A stretch of 64,000 nucleotides of DNA from Streptomyces sp. NBC_00271 (GTDB lineage: Bacteria > Actinomycetota > Actinomycetes > Streptomycetales > Streptomycetaceae), in contig NZ_CP108070.1 in assembly GCF_036178845.1 (NCBI RefSeq), positions 9,796,001-9,860,000 on the forward strand. Direction: 5' to 3'. The notes below the pieces were generated by a model. The model saw only the letters and a program-made list of their open reading frames with translations. It had not been told where the DNA came from and ran no database searches. This document shows positions 36,050-45,439 of the stretch, in pieces (position 1 is the stretch's first letter; every line of letters begins with the position of its first letter). The position numbers were made by a program, and so were the translations under genes.

Positions 36050-36127
36050 CCGGACACGGGGTGCCCCGCACGAGGGCTGAGATCACACCCGTCGAACCTG
36101 AACCAGTTAGGACTGGCGGAGGGATGT
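36050..36127 (+). promoter_or_regulatory. TPP riboswitch (THI element)
   Basis: The conserved pyrimidine-sensing core GGGCTGAGAT and pyrophosphate-sensing ACCTGAACCAGTTAG are present with GGTGCC upstream and GGCGGAGGGATG at the 3' end. The last segment is itself the Shine-Dalgarno for the next ORF, so TPP binding most likely blocks translation. TATCCT at 36034-36039 is a plausible -10. Confidence 0.95.
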
Positions 36128-36130
36128 CTC

Positions 36131-37534
36131 ATGTCGTTGCCGTATGCCCGTAACGCTCGCGGTGAGGTGGCCGTCGGAGGCCCGCAGGGCGTATTCGACG
36201 GGCGGATGCCCACCGCCCCGGGGGATCTGCACGTCGAGGCGCGCGGAATCGCCCCGGTCCCGGAGGACCACCGCTACGGCGGCCCCGGCCGCCTGTTCAC
36301 CGTGTGGTTCGCCCCCAACCTGACCATGACCGGCGTGTTCACCGGCACCGTCGGCATCGCGCTCGGCCTGGACTTCTCCACCGCGCTCGTCGCCGTCGTG
36401 CTGGGCACCCTCCTGGGGGCGGTACCGACCGCGTACCTCGGCACCTGGGGGAGCCAGACCGGCGCCGGACAGCTGCCGCTCGCCCGCCTCGCGTTCGGCC
36501 GGGCCGTGGTCGTCCCCGGGGCCCTGCAGTGGCTGTCGTCCATCGCCTGGGACGCGCTGATCGGCCTCTTCGGCGGGGACGCGCTGGCCCAGCTGTGCGG
36601 CTGGCCGTTCTGGCTGGGCGTGCTCGTCATGATGGCGGCGCAGGGGGCGCTCGGCGTCCTCGGCTACGAGGTGATCCACCGGCTCCAGACCGTGATGACC
36701 TTCGCTCTCGCCGCCGCGTTCGTGGCCCTGACCGTGAAACTCCTGAGCGGTGCCCACACCACCCCCGCCGCCACCGCGCACGGCGCCGACCGGGCCGGGG
36801 CCTTCGTCCTGACCTGCACGATCGCGCTCAGCCTCGCGCTGTCGTGGGCGCCGTACGCGAGCGACTTCAGCCGCTATCTGCCGCGCACGGCATCCCGCCC
36901 GCGCATGTTCTGGTACACCCTGGCGGGCATCAGCGTGTCCTTCGTGGCCGTCCAGGCCCTCGGACTGTGGGGCGCGGCCGTCTTCACCGACCAGACCGCC
37001 CGCGGCGTCGACACCCTGCTCGGCGGCGGCGCCCTCGGCGCGTTCGGCCTGCTCGCCGTGGCGCTCGCCGCGCTGAGCAGCAACGCCATGAACGACTACA
37101 GCGGCTCGCTCGCCCTGCAGACCATGGGCGTACGGCTGCCGCGCCCGGCCGCCGCCGCGCTGGCCGCCGTCCTCGGCTTCCCGCTCGTGCTGTGGATGCA
37201 CGCCGCCGACACCACGGCCCGCTTCCAGAACGTCCTGCTGTTCGTCGGCTACTGGATTCCCGGGTTCGTCGCGATCGTCGCCGTCGACTGGCTCGCCCGG
37301 GCCAGGGCCCGCGGCGGCGCACCCGTCGACCTGGCCGCCGAGAGCGCCCGCCCGTATCCGTGGTGGCCCGCGCTCGTGGCGTTCGCCGCCGCGTTCGCCG
37401 CCGCGGTGCCGTTCATGAGCACCAGCCTGTACGTCGGCCCGGTCGCGCACGCCCTGCACGGCGCCGACACCGCCTACGGCGTGGCGTTCCTCGCGGCCCT
37501 GCTGGTCTACGCCCCGCTGCGCCTGCGCCGCTGA
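36131..37534 (+). CDS. cytX: Hydroxymethylpyrimidine/cytosine permease CytX (NCS1 family)
   Basis: A 467-residue NCS1 transporter with about 12 membrane segments. The family entry motif is in [20 protein letters not shown] (NL-M positions), with [15 protein letters not shown] in the middle. TPP control and the following thiD indicate uptake of hydroxymethylpyrimidine for thiamine salvage. GGAGGGAT, part of the riboswitch, lies 6 nt before ATG 36131. Confidence 0.93.
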   Translation: MSLPYARNARGEVAVGGPQGVFDGRMPTAPGDLHVEARGIAPVPEDHRYGGPGRLFTVWFAPNLTMTGVFTGTVGIALGLDFSTALVAVVLGTLLGAVPTAYLGTWGSQTGAGQLPLARLAFGRAVVVPGALQWLSSIAWDALIGLFGGDALAQLCGWPFWLGVLVMMAAQGALGVLGYEVIHRLQTVMTFALAAAFVALTVKLLSGAHTTPAATAHGADRAGAFVLTCTIALSLALSWAPYASDFSRYLPRTASRPRMFWYTLAGISVSFVAVQALGLWGAAVFTDQTARGVDTLLGGGALGAFGLLAVALAALSSNAMNDYSGSLALQTMGVRLPRPAAAALAAVLGFPLVLWMHAADTTARFQNVLLFVGYWIPGFVAIVAVDWLARARARGGAPVDLAAESARPYPWWPALVAFAAAFAAAVPFMSTSLYVGPVAHALHGADTAYGVAFLAALLVYAPLRLRR

Positions 37535-37578
37535 CCCCGCCCCCCCTCTCACCCCCTTCGTACGGAGTGACACCCACC

Positions 37579-38385
37579 ATGTCCGCGAACACGCCGACCA
37601 CCCCGCCCCGTGTCCTGACCATCGCCGGATCGGACTCCGGGGGCGGCGCCGGCATCCAGGCCGACCTGAAGACCATGCTCGCGCTGGGCGCGCACGGGAT
37701 GAGCGTGCTCACCGCCGTCACCGCGCAGAACTCCCTCGGCGTACAGGGAGCCTGGGAGCTTCCCGCCGAGGCGGTGCGCGCCCAGTACCGCAGCGTCGTG
37801 GACGACATCGGTGTGCAGGCCGTGAAGACCGGCATGCTCGCCTCGCCCCTGCTCGTCGAGACCGTCGCCGAACTGCTCTCGGACGTCGGCGCGCCCGTGG
37901 TGGTGGACCCGGTGAGCGTCTCCAAGCACGGCGACCGCCTGCTGGCGGACGACGCGCTGGACGCCGTACGGACCGCCCTGCTGCCGCTGGCGACGGTGGC
38001 CACCCCGAATCTCGACGAGACCGCCGAGCTGACCGGGATCAAGGCCACCGGGGAGCGTGACATGTGCCGGGCCGCGGAACAGCTGCTGTCGTACGGGCCC
38101 CTCTGGGTCCTGGTGAAGGGCGGCCACCTGCCCGGCGAGGCCGTCGACCTGCTGACCGACGGCACCGAACAACACTGGTTCCGGGCCCCGCGCCACGACA
38201 ACCGCCATACGCACGGCACCGGTTGCACCCTGGCCTCGGCCATCGCGGTGGGGCTGGCGCAGGGGCGGGCGGTGCCGGAGGCGGTGCGGCTGGCGAAGGA
38301 GTACGTCACCGGCGCGATCGCCGCGGGATTCGCCCTGGGCGCGGGCCTCGGACCGGTCGACCACGGCTGGCGGACGCGCGCCTGA
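37579..38385 (+). CDS. thiD: Hydroxymethylpyrimidine (phosphate) kinase ThiD
   Basis: A 268-residue ribokinase-fold enzyme: [52 protein letters not shown] and the catalytic anion hole [13 protein letters not shown]. It phosphorylates HMP and HMP-P for thiamine synthesis and is probably cotranscribed with cytX under the TPP riboswitch. The 44-bp spacer has GGAG 12 nt before ATG 37579. Confidence 0.95.
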   Translation: MSANTPTTPPRVLTIAGSDSGGGAGIQADLKTMLALGAHGMSVLTAVTAQNSLGVQGAWELPAEAVRAQYRSVVDDIGVQAVKTGMLASPLLVETVAELLSDVGAPVVVDPVSVSKHGDRLLADDALDAVRTALLPLATVATPNLDETAELTGIKATGERDMCRAAEQLLSYGPLWVLVKGGHLPGEAVDLLTDGTEQHWFRAPRHDNRHTHGTGCTLASAIAVGLAQGRAVPEAVRLAKEYVTGAIAAGFALGAGLGPVDHGWRTRA

Positions 38386-38452
38386 ACGCCGCGGATCCGT
38401 CGGCATGGCGGACGAGGCCGTCGTCCGCGGCGACCGAAGGGGAACCCGGACG

Positions 38453-39316
38453 TCAGCCGGTCGGCGTGATCGTTGTCTTCAGGAAGTCCGCCAGGGGCGT
38501 GGTGGGTCGGCCGAGCAGGCGGCCCAGCGTGGGGTCGACCGGCGTGAACTGTCCCTGTCGGCTCGCGGCGAACAGGCCGAGGAGCAGGTCGGCGCCGGCC
38601 TCGGGCAGACCGCGGGCGAGCAGGCTCGCGCGGTAGTCGGCGTCGGAGACGACCACCCGGCGGACTTCGCGGCCCGTGAGCCGCGTGGCGATCGCCGCGA
38701 TGTCGGCCAGGTCGAGCGCCTCGGGGCCGGTGAGCGCCGGTGTCGTCCCGTCGAGGCCCTCGCCGGTGAGCGCGAGCGCCGCCGCCTCGGCGAGGTCGGC
38801 GTGGGCCGTCCAGGCGACCGGTCCGTCCTTCGGCGCGGCCAGTTCGCCCGTCTCGAGCGCGTGGCCCAGCAGCATCGCGGCTGAGGAGGCGTAGAAGCCG
38901 TTGCGCAGTGAGGTGAAGGGGACCCCGGACTCCCGGAGGGCCGCCTCGGTCGCGGCGTGGTCGCGCATCGGAGCGAAGGGCGAGGACGGGTTCGAGCCCA
39001 TGTGGCTGGTGTAGAGGATGCGCTTGGCTCCGGCTGCCGCGGCGGCCTCGACGGCGGTGCGGTGGTGGTGCACGGCGTCCGCGCCGGTGCTGTCCGTCGA
39101 CACGACGAGGACCTGCCGGGCGCCCTCGAAGGCGTCCGCCAGGCTCGCGGGGTCGCCGAAGTCGCCCTGACGGACGCGCACGCCCCGGTCTTCGAGCTCT
39201 CGGGCCTTCTCCGGGTCGCGCACACTGACGCCGATCCGCTCGGCGGGGACGCGCTCCAGCAGCCGCTCGGTGACAAGCCGACCGAGTCCGCCGTTGGCTC
39301 CGGTGACGATGATCAT
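38453..39316 (-). CDS. NmrA-like NAD(P)H-binding oxidoreductase (QorB-like)
   Basis: A 287-residue atypical SDR: MIIVTGANGGLGRLVTERLL, VRQGDFGDPASLADAFEG, VLVVSTDS and AGAKRILYTSHMGS, with the NGFY segment in place of YxxxK. It resembles quinone oxidoreductase 2 (YtfG/QorB) enzymes. It is transcribed divergently from a TetR gene, with a shared palindromic operator, so it is very likely that regulator's target, inducible by an electrophile or quinone. Confidence 0.9.
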   Translation of the reverse strand: MIIVTGANGGLGRLVTERLLERVPAERIGVSVRDPEKARELEDRGVRVRQGDFGDPASLADAFEGARQVLVVSTDSTGADAVHHHRTAVEAAAAAGAKRILYTSHMGSNPSSPFAPMRDHAATEAALRESGVPFTSLRNGFYASSAAMLLGHALETGELAAPKDGPVAWTAHADLAEAAALALTGEGLDGTTPALTGPEALDLADIAAIATRLTGREVRRVVVSDADYRASLLARGLPEAGADLLLGLFAASRQGQFTPVDPTLGRLLGRPTTPLADFLKTTITPTG

Positions 39317-39377
39317 GACAACCTCATCTCTGTTTCCATCGACAACGCAATGACGGTATCACTGGAAATTCTCATCG

Positions 39378-39396
39378 GTAACAGGATTCTGTTATC
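39378..39396. promoter_or_regulatory. TetR-type operator in divergent promoter
   Basis: GTAACAGGATTCTGTTATC, an imperfect palindrome (TAACAG / CTGTTA arms), midway between the divergent starts at 39316 and 39406, about 10 bp before the TetR start codon. Confidence 0.75.
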
Positions 39397-39405
39397 GTCG
39401 GAATC

Positions 39406-40113
39406 ATGGAGAGTGAGGACGTCACCGCGGCGGACGGGCATCGTGAACGCATCGTCGCGGCAGCTGCCCGGCTGCTGGCCGAAGGCGGGCCGGACGCGGT
39501 CTCGACCCGTGCGGTGAGCGCCGCGGCGGGCGTGCAGCCGCCGGCCATCTACCGGCTCTTCGGTGACAAAGAGGGCCTGCTCGACGCGGTCGTCGCCGAC
39601 GGCTTCACCGCGTACCTGACCAGCAAGACCGCCCGGAAGCCCACCGATGACCCGGTCGAGGACCTTCGCGCCGGCTGGGATCTGCACGTAGGCCTCGGCC
39701 TGGCCAACCCGGCGCTGTACACCCTGATGTACGGCCGATACCGCCCCGGTACGCCCTCGCCCGCGGCGCTCGCCGCCTTCGAGGTCCTCGCCGCGCACAT
39801 ACGGCGCATCGCCGAGGCGGGCCGGCTGCGCGTCCCCGAGGACCGCGCCGCGGACCTCGTCCACGCGGCCGGCTGCGGTACGACGCTCACGCTCATCGCC
39901 ACCCCCGAAGGCCGCCGGGACCCGGAGCTGTCCCGCACCGCCCGCGAGGCGGTCATCGCGGCGATCGCCACGGACGCCCCTGTCGCGCCCGCACCCGGGC
40001 CCGTCGCGGCCGCCGTCACCCTCCGGGCCGTACTCCCACGGATCGACGCCCTGACGGCGCCGGAACGCGGCCTCATGGAGGAGTGGCTCAACCGAATCGC
40101 CGATCCTGGCTGA
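39406..40113 (+). CDS. TetR-family transcriptional repressor
   Basis: A 235-residue regulator. The N-terminal helix-turn-helix reads [20 protein letters not shown], then [30 protein letters not shown] (core [14 protein letters not shown]). The C-terminal ligand domain is of the WHG type ([17 protein letters not shown]). It likely represses the divergent NmrA-like gene and itself through the operator in between. Its stop codon lies in the first unit of a 16-bp tandem repeat. Confidence 0.93.
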   Translation: MESEDVTAADGHRERIVAAAARLLAEGGPDAVSTRAVSAAAGVQPPAIYRLFGDKEGLLDAVVADGFTAYLTSKTARKPTDDPVEDLRAGWDLHVGLGLANPALYTLMYGRYRPGTPSPAALAAFEVLAAHIRRIAEAGRLRVPEDRAADLVHAAGCGTTLTLIATPEGRRDPELSRTAREAVIAAIATDAPVAPAPGPVAAAVTLRAVLPRIDALTAPERGLMEEWLNRIADPG

Positions 40114-40205
40114 GGGTGACCCGGCCTGAGGGTGACCCGGGCTGGGAGCGACCCGGCCTGAGGGTGACGCGGGCTGAGAGCGGTTCGACCTGAGGGTGGC
40201 TCGGT
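40110..40205. repeat. 16-bp tandem repeat, six units
   Basis: Six contiguous units of CTGAGGGTGACCCGGC, starting exactly at the TetR stop codon (the TGA of unit 1). Units 1, 2 and 4 are near-identical; 3, 5 and 6 have drifted. It lies between the TetR gene and the lipoprotein gene. Confidence 0.9.
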
Positions 40206-40338
40206 CGGGTGGGGTCGGCCGCCCCCGTGCCTACGCGGAATCGGGTACGACGGCCCACCGCATCCGAGTACGCGTACTCATGATCGGTTTCCTTGTCTCG
40301 CGCAGGCTGGTCCCACAAGCCGTCCAGAGGGAGCCATC

Positions 40339-40677
40339 GTGCGTATGACAAGCCGAGTTCACCGACCGTCGTCCGTGATCAGCAGGGGCCCGGCGCGGTC
40401 CGCCCTGGGCCTCGCGCTGGCCTGCGTGACCCTCGCGATGCTGACCGGTTGCTCCGCCGAGGACGCGAGCTGCGGCGGTGGCGAGTACCCGGTCATGACG
40501 GTGGGCGGCACCGGCAGCGCCTGCGTGTCCAACGGCGACGAGCCGCCGAAGGGGTACGTCCGCTATCCCGAAGGGAAGGTCCCCGAGCACGTCGGCGACA
40601 AGTGGGACACCTACTGGAGCACCCACACCATCGACGAGAACGGCAAGATCATCAAGGCTCCCGACGCCGGGGTGTGA
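40339..40677 (+). CDS. Small lipoprotein (SCO0607-like)
   Basis: A 112-residue lipoprotein precursor: basic N-terminus, hydrophobic ALGLALACVTLAM, and lipobox LTGC at about residue 38. The mature part (GGGEYPVMTVGGTGSACV, EPPKGYVRYPEGKVPEHVGD) matches a conserved Streptomyces lipoprotein family of unknown function that I recall as the SCO0607 group. GAGGGA precedes GTG 40339. Two cysteines in the mature part may form a disulphide. Confidence 0.8.
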   Translation: MRMTSRVHRPSSVISRGPARSALGLALACVTLAMLTGCSAEDASCGGGEYPVMTVGGTGSACVSNGDEPPKGYVRYPEGKVPEHVGDKWDTYWSTHTIDENGKIIKAPDAGV

Positions 40678-40804
40678 CCGCCGGTTGCGCGAGTGACGCG
40701 TGGCCGTGCGCTGGAAATCGAACACGTGCTTGAATTCGGGTATGACGTACCCACACTTCCAGGGCCGGGATGCAGGCCGGGACCGGAGAGGCGAGGCTGG
40801 ATCC

Positions 40805-41029
40805 ATGTCCGAACCGTTGCCTGTCATCGTGGCTCCGCCGAGTGACACCGGTGGCCGCCGAGTCCGAGTGCACGGCGAGAACCTCGGGTTGGCCTACAAC
40901 CTGGAGGACCTGTCCGAATTCCTGCGACGCGCGGGTCTCGACGTGGACCCCGTGACCGCGGCGGTGTCCCCCCTCATCGACTGGCGCGGTGTGGGCCCGG
41001 AGTACTGGGGGCCCGAGACCCGCGGATGA
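40805..41029 (+). CDS. Small protein of unknown function
   Basis: A 74-residue soluble, acidic ORF starting MSEPLPVIVAPPSDTGGRRV, with GENLGLAYNLEDLSEFLRRA in the middle and WRGVGPEYWGPE at the end. The frame stays open upstream to 40700, but ATG 40805 gives the natural N-terminus. No domain recognised. The preceding 125 bp contain no gene. Confidence 0.6.
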   Translation: MSEPLPVIVAPPSDTGGRRVRVHGENLGLAYNLEDLSEFLRRAGLDVDPVTAAVSPLIDWRGVGPEYWGPETRG

Positions 41030-41128
41030 GGGCGCCCCTGTGGCCGTCCCCTGTGGCCGCGCCGCGCGGTGGGCCGCTCGTGCAACCGTCGTACGTCCGT
41101 CCGGCGGCGCTCAGCGGTGCCGTTGATC

Positions 41129-41443
41129 GTGCGTCTTGTCGTGCCGATCGCTGACCGGCACAACGGGAGCGTCACCGACCCGTTCGCACCACCCCCGGAG
41201 ACGGGGTCCACCACCGTCGCGTCGGAGCGGCGGCGGTGGACCAAGGAGTCGGCCGGGGGCTTCTTCGCGGCCACCGCCGCCTTCGTGGTCGTGCAGGCCC
41301 TGGTCTTCGAACCCGTCAGCCGGTTGCTTCCCGACTACGCGCACCGTGTCACCGCCCTGACGGGAATCCTGGTCGCGACGCTCGCCCACCCACTCGCCAC
41401 CCGTTGGCTCAAAAGCCTGCCCTCGTCGGCTCCGCCGCAGTGA
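41129..41443 (+). CDS. Small membrane protein of unknown function
   Basis: About 104 residues if begun at GTG 41129; GTG 41141 and an upstream start at 41069 are possible. After a polar N-terminus and WTKESAGG there are two hydrophobic segments (FFAATAAFVVVQALVF and ALTGILVATLAHPLA). No family is recognised. The following 420 bp (41444-41862) before the NPP1 gene hold no gene I can support. Confidence 0.5.
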   Translation: MRLVVPIADRHNGSVTDPFAPPPETGSTTVASERRRWTKESAGGFFAATAAFVVVQALVFEPVSRLLPDYAHRVTALTGILVATLAHPLATRWLKSLPSSAPPQ

Positions 41444-41862
41444 CGTCCGGGGCTTAGCCGTATCCTCGGGGCGCCTTCGAGGAAGACGTGCTGGGTGGGG
41501 CCGATTTGGTGCTGGTTGGTCGGTCGCAGCGGCGTTCGATCGCGGGTCCTTACCGGGCTCAGGTCCCGTGAGGCAGTCACCGTGCAGCTGCCGCGCTGCC
41601 GTCGGGTGGCCTTGCCGTAGTCGTCCTACGCGCCGTACCCGCAACACCGCTTCCTCGCGCGCGTCCCACGTCCCGGCCGGCCGGGCGGGGAGTCGTCGCC
41701 CAACTCCGCCTCCTTATCCGTTGGTTGGCCCTTCATCATTCATCACTCAGACACCCCCTGACGCATGCGTTGTCGACGAGAGGGGGAATGGTGATCTGGG
41801 CATGCCAACTCGACCGGGTGTGCCCGGCCCACCCCCACATCGCGGTCGATCAGGAGGACGCA

Positions 41863-42630
41863 GTGAAGAGAAGCTCGCGCATCCGCAAGGTCTCGCTCAT
41901 CCTCGGCAGTGCGGTCGCCCTGGTCGTCGCCTTCCCCGGCAGCGCTCTCGCCGCCCCGCCCCAGGCCCTGCCCGCCAACGCGGACGGACTGGAGCAGACG
42001 TTCCAGCCGGCCTTCGACTACGACACGGACGGTTGCTACCCCACCCCCGCCATCGGCCCCGACGGGACGATCAACCCCGGCCTCAACCCGTCCGGCGCCC
42101 TCAACGGCCAGTGCCACGACGCCTCGGACCTCGACAACACCAACGGCTACTCGCGCGAGAAGTGCAACAACGGCTGGTGCGCCATCATGTACGGCCTCTA
42201 CTTCGAGAAGGACCAGGCCGTGCTCGGCAGCAGCCTCGGCGGGCACCGCAACGACTGGGAACACGTCGTGGTGTGGGTGCAGAACAACGAGGCCCAGTAC
42301 GTCTCCACCTCCGCCCACGGCAACTTCAACATCTACGGCCGTGACCAGATCCGTTGGGACGGGACCCACCCCAAGGTCGTCTATCACAAGGACGGTCTGA
42401 GCACCCACTGCTTCCGGCCCGCGAACTCGAACGACGAACCGCCGGAGAACCACTACCACGCCTGGCAGTTCCCCGACCTGGTCGGCTGGAACGGCTACCC
42501 CGCCGGTCTGCGCGACAAGCTGAGCGCCTACGACTTCGGCAGTGCCGTCTTCGGCCTCAAGGACGGCAACTTCAACTACCACCTGGAGAAGGCGAAGCCG
42601 GCCGGCATCCCGTTCGATCCCAATGCGTGA
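41863..42630 (+). CDS. Secreted NPP1/NLP family (necrosis- and ethylene-inducing-like) protein
   Basis: A 255-residue precursor: signal peptide (SLILGSAVALVVAFPGSALA), then an NPP1 domain with the hallmark heptapeptide as GHRNDWE at about residue 128. The usual GHRHDWE has one His-to-Asn change at a metal-site position. Four cysteines resemble a two-disulphide type. GTG 41863 has AGGAGG 5 nt upstream, so the longer open frame from 41725 is not used. NLPs bind plant sphingolipids in pathogens; in soil Streptomyces the role is unknown. Confidence 0.92.
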   Translation: MKRSSRIRKVSLILGSAVALVVAFPGSALAAPPQALPANADGLEQTFQPAFDYDTDGCYPTPAIGPDGTINPGLNPSGALNGQCHDASDLDNTNGYSREKCNNGWCAIMYGLYFEKDQAVLGSSLGGHRNDWEHVVVWVQNNEAQYVSTSAHGNFNIYGRDQIRWDGTHPKVVYHKDGLSTHCFRPANSNDEPPENHYHAWQFPDLVGWNGYPAGLRDKLSAYDFGSAVFGLKDGNFNYHLEKAKPAGIPFDPNA

Positions 42631-42818
42631 TGCTCCGTCAGATGACACGGCAACCGGGTGAGTTGGTGGTGTCATTGGCGGCTCTCGATGCGTGATCGTG
42701 GCGTACATCACCCTGGAGGGGGTGGAAACGTGAAGCAGGGCTTCCCGTCTTCATGGCATGCTCACATCTAGTTACTCGCTGGTAATCGCATGCCACCCCC
42801 ACCCCCCCAGGACTGATC

Positions 42819-44285
42819 TTGCGCATCCGCAAGCGGCCCTCGCGCGCCCTCGTGCCCGCGCTCGCCGCCTCCGCTCTCCTCCTCGCCGCCGGCTGCTCCG
42901 CGGACCCCGGCCAGAGCTCCGCCGCCGCACGGACCCCGGACGCCGGTGCATCCGCGACCGCGACCGCGAACAGCGACCAACCGCTCGCCGTCGCTGCCGC
43001 CCCCGCGGCGGCGGCCACCTCGACCGCAGTCGCGCGGCCCGGCACGGTCGGCGGCAAGGCTCGCAAGACCTCGCTCAAGGTGAAGTCGTACGACAGCCAC
43101 ACCCGACGAGCCGTCATATCCACGGTCAGCAAGGGGACTTCATCGCCGTCCCCGACCGGGAGCCCGACCCCCGCAGGCACCGCGACGCCGGGTCGCACCG
43201 CCGTCGGCGACGTCATCGCCAGTGCCCCCGCGCCCGGCGCCCCGGACGGACTTCTCGCCAAGGTCACCAAGGTGATCGGTGAGACGGCCGACGGCACCGA
43301 GGTCCAGACCGCGCCGACGACCCTGGACACGCTGCTGGGTGACGACGACGCGAAGGGCACCGTCCCGGTCGACCCGGCCTCCTTCGACGTCGAGCGGCTG
43401 CTGCCCGATGTGAAGGTCTCCTGGGCGAAGACGGGAGACATCCACTCCGGTCCCGAGGGGACGAAGGTCCCGCTGGGCAGCCTGCGGGTCGATGTCGCGA
43501 CGAAGGTCGCCACGGCCGAGGGGGCACCGGCCTCGGCGGACGCCTCCGTGTCCGGCTTCGTCCAGGTCAAGCCCGAGGTGGACTTCTCCTACGGAGGCGA
43601 CGCCTCGACCGCCTCGACCGCCTCCAACGGTTCCACCGCTTCCGGACCGGGGGCGGCCTACCTCGGCGTCTCCGGCGACTGGACCTCGCAGTGGGCGCTC
43701 AAGGGGCGCGCCGGCGCCACCGCCAAGCCGGTCCGGCTGCCGTTCGCGAAGCTGCACGCCGACCCGGTCCTCCAGGTCGGCCCCGTCCCCGTCGTCGTGA
43801 ACCTCGACCTGACCTGCTACTTCGAGATCAGCGGCGACGGCCGGGTCACCGTCGACGTCGAACAGGACCTCAAGGGCGACTTCAAGGCGGGCGGTACCTT
43901 CGGCACGGCGGCCGGCTGGACACCGGTCAACGAGTCCCACATGGACAGCTCTCCGGTCCGTACGTCCGTCACGACCGCCGGAAGCGTGAAGGCGGCCCTC
44001 GGCGCACAGGCCACCGTCGGCCTGTACGGTGCCGTGGGCGTCACCGCCGACCTGGCCCCGTACCTGCGGGGTGAGGCGGCGGGCACGGTCACCGCGACCA
44101 CCCCGGTCGGCTCCGGCACCAAGTCCGACGTCGCGGCGAGTGGTTCCTGGGCCCTCTACGGCGGCCTCGATCTGAGCGGCACCCTCCAGATCCAGCTGGC
44201 CATCTTCGGCACCCCCGTCATCCAGCACGCCATCCCCCTGGGCACACTGCACCGGGAGTGGAAGCTCGCCGACGGCAAGATGTAG
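42819..44285 (+). CDS. Large exported lipoprotein of unknown function
   Basis: A 488-residue lipoprotein precursor. A basic N-terminus (RIRKRPSRALVPALA) and lipobox LAAGC at about residue 27 are followed by a long Ala/Ser/Thr-rich region. From about residue 180 the domain is beta-rich, with repeated G-W-x-P and TAGSVKAALGAQATVGLYGA-type strands. The start appears to be TTG 42819 (AGGA 7 nt upstream), needed to include the basic n-region; GTG 42852 is an alternative. No domain recognised. The tRNA-Pro copy 2 lies 136 bp downstream. Confidence 0.7.
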   Translation: MRIRKRPSRALVPALAASALLLAAGCSADPGQSSAAARTPDAGASATATANSDQPLAVAAAPAAAATSTAVARPGTVGGKARKTSLKVKSYDSHTRRAVISTVSKGTSSPSPTGSPTPAGTATPGRTAVGDVIASAPAPGAPDGLLAKVTKVIGETADGTEVQTAPTTLDTLLGDDDAKGTVPVDPASFDVERLLPDVKVSWAKTGDIHSGPEGTKVPLGSLRVDVATKVATAEGAPASADASVSGFVQVKPEVDFSYGGDASTASTASNGSTASGPGAAYLGVSGDWTSQWALKGRAGATAKPVRLPFAKLHADPVLQVGPVPVVVNLDLTCYFEISGDGRVTVDVEQDLKGDFKAGGTFGTAAGWTPVNESHMDSSPVRTSVTTAGSVKAALGAQATVGLYGAVGVTADLAPYLRGEAAGTVTATTPVGSGTKSDVAASGSWALYGGLDLSGTLQIQLAIFGTPVIQHAIPLGTLHREWKLADGKM

Positions 44286-44390
44286 GTCCGGCGGACGCGG
44301 CTCGCGCCGCGCCGTGACCAGCGCCCCGCACCCGCCGTACCTCCACGTGTGCGGGGCCGCCCCCTCACGTGCGGTAGGGTTTACCTGCAG

Positions 44391-44495
<105 letters not shown>

Positions 44496-44501
44496 GGTGC
44501 G

Positions 44502-44539
44502 AAGGGTCTTCGCAGGCGAGAGCCTGCGGGGGCCCTTTT
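44502..44539 (+). terminator. Terminator after tRNA-Pro copy 2
   Basis: Long stem built on AAGGGTCTTCGCAGGC / GCCTGCGGGGGCCCTT with a GAGA loop and a TTTT end, 7 bp after the tRNA. Confidence 0.8.
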
Positions 44540-44573
44540 CGCGTGGAACGTTCCGGCTCAGGCAGAGGGAATC

Positions 44574-44708
44574 ATGCGTGAGCTTGTGATCATCGGTGGC
44601 GGCTACGCAGGCTTCTGCACGGCATGGGGCTGTGCGGGTGAGGCGCGGGTGACGGTTGTCGATCCCCGTCCCTACATGACCTATCAGCCCTGCCGTGTTC
44701 GGCCGTGA
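44574..44708 (+). pseudogene. Truncated NADH dehydrogenase-like FAD protein (N-terminus only)
   Basis: The 44 codons give MRELVIIGGGYAGFCTAWGC, then VTVVDPRPYMTYQP, the beta-alpha-beta dinucleotide fold and following strand of type II NADH dehydrogenases. They then stop at TGA 44706-44708. The remaining roughly 350 residues are absent downstream in any frame. A remnant beside a tRNA gene suggests deletion or insertion at that junction. Confidence 0.75.
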
Positions 44709-44865
44709 TCTTGTCTCCCTCGCCTCCGTGCAGCACCCCCGGCACGCGTTCGTCACGAGCGTGAATCCGGAGCGCTCCGGCGAGAGCCGGGCGAGTGACA
44801 ACGTGGCTGCGTGAGCGACAACGGGCCGGCGGCTTCACCGAACGCCGTCGGCTCCCCACGGCGGA

Positions 44866-44892
44866 TGTCACAGACAGACGAGCTGTCCCGTC
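44866..44892 (+). promoter_or_regulatory. ECF41-type promoter 1
   Basis: TGTCACA, 16 bp, CGTC: an exact match to the published ECF41 consensus. It lies 103 bp upstream of the small membrane protein gene at 44995. Confidence 0.8.
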
Positions 44893-44994
44893 CATGGGAG
44901 AGGCCGCCGACGCGGAGGACCAGATCATCTGGGCTGCCTGCCCGACCCGGCATCGCGGTGACTGGTCCCTCTCAACCCTCTCTGGAGGTACACC

Positions 44995-45339
44995 ATGGAC
45001 ACGAGCAAGGAGGCCGCACGGGGCCTGAACGACATCGAAGACTTCCTGTACCGGGAGGTACATCTCGAAGCGGCTCATCGGCGCGTGGCGGATTTCACCG
45101 CCCGAACGGCGGGGCTGACCGATGGGCAGAAGAGGGATATCGAGCGGTGGTATCTCGAAGAGCAAAACTACGTCGCCGGCATGGTGACGGATCACATCGC
45201 CGCTCGCATCAGCCTGGTGGAAGGGCAACATCACATCCGCTTCGGCCGATGGCTGCGGGGAACGCTGATAGCGATGGTCCTGATCACCGTGGCACTGATC
45301 ACGGTGTGCGTCGCCGTGATCCTGGGGACGTCCGGCTGA
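44995..45339 (+). CDS. Small membrane protein in the ECF41 island
   Basis: A 114-residue protein: an acidic/amphipathic N-terminal part (GLNDIEDFLYREVHLEAAHR) and one C-terminal membrane helix (GTLIAMVLITVALITVCVAV). CTGGAGG gives a strong ribosome-binding site for ATG 44995. It is preceded by a perfect ECF41-type promoter. No domain recognised. A tail-anchored or sensor-like topology with a cytoplasmic N-domain is plausible. Confidence 0.75.
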   Translation: MDTSKEAARGLNDIEDFLYREVHLEAAHRRVADFTARTAGLTDGQKRDIERWYLEEQNYVAGMVTDHIAARISLVEGQHHIRFGRWLRGTLIAMVLITVALITVCVAVILGTSG

Positions 45340-45439
45340 CCCACCGTGTGCTCAACTTGCTCTACCTGCCCGGCATGCGACTCGACTCGACCAGCGCCAC
45401 CGCCACCGCCATCCCGCGCTCTGACCCGCGGGACACCGC

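Noticed and set aside
41444..41862. Small ORFs in the gap before the NPP1 gene
   Set aside because: No ribosome-binding sites, no third-position GC bias and no recognisable domain; the NPP1 start at GTG 41863 is clear.
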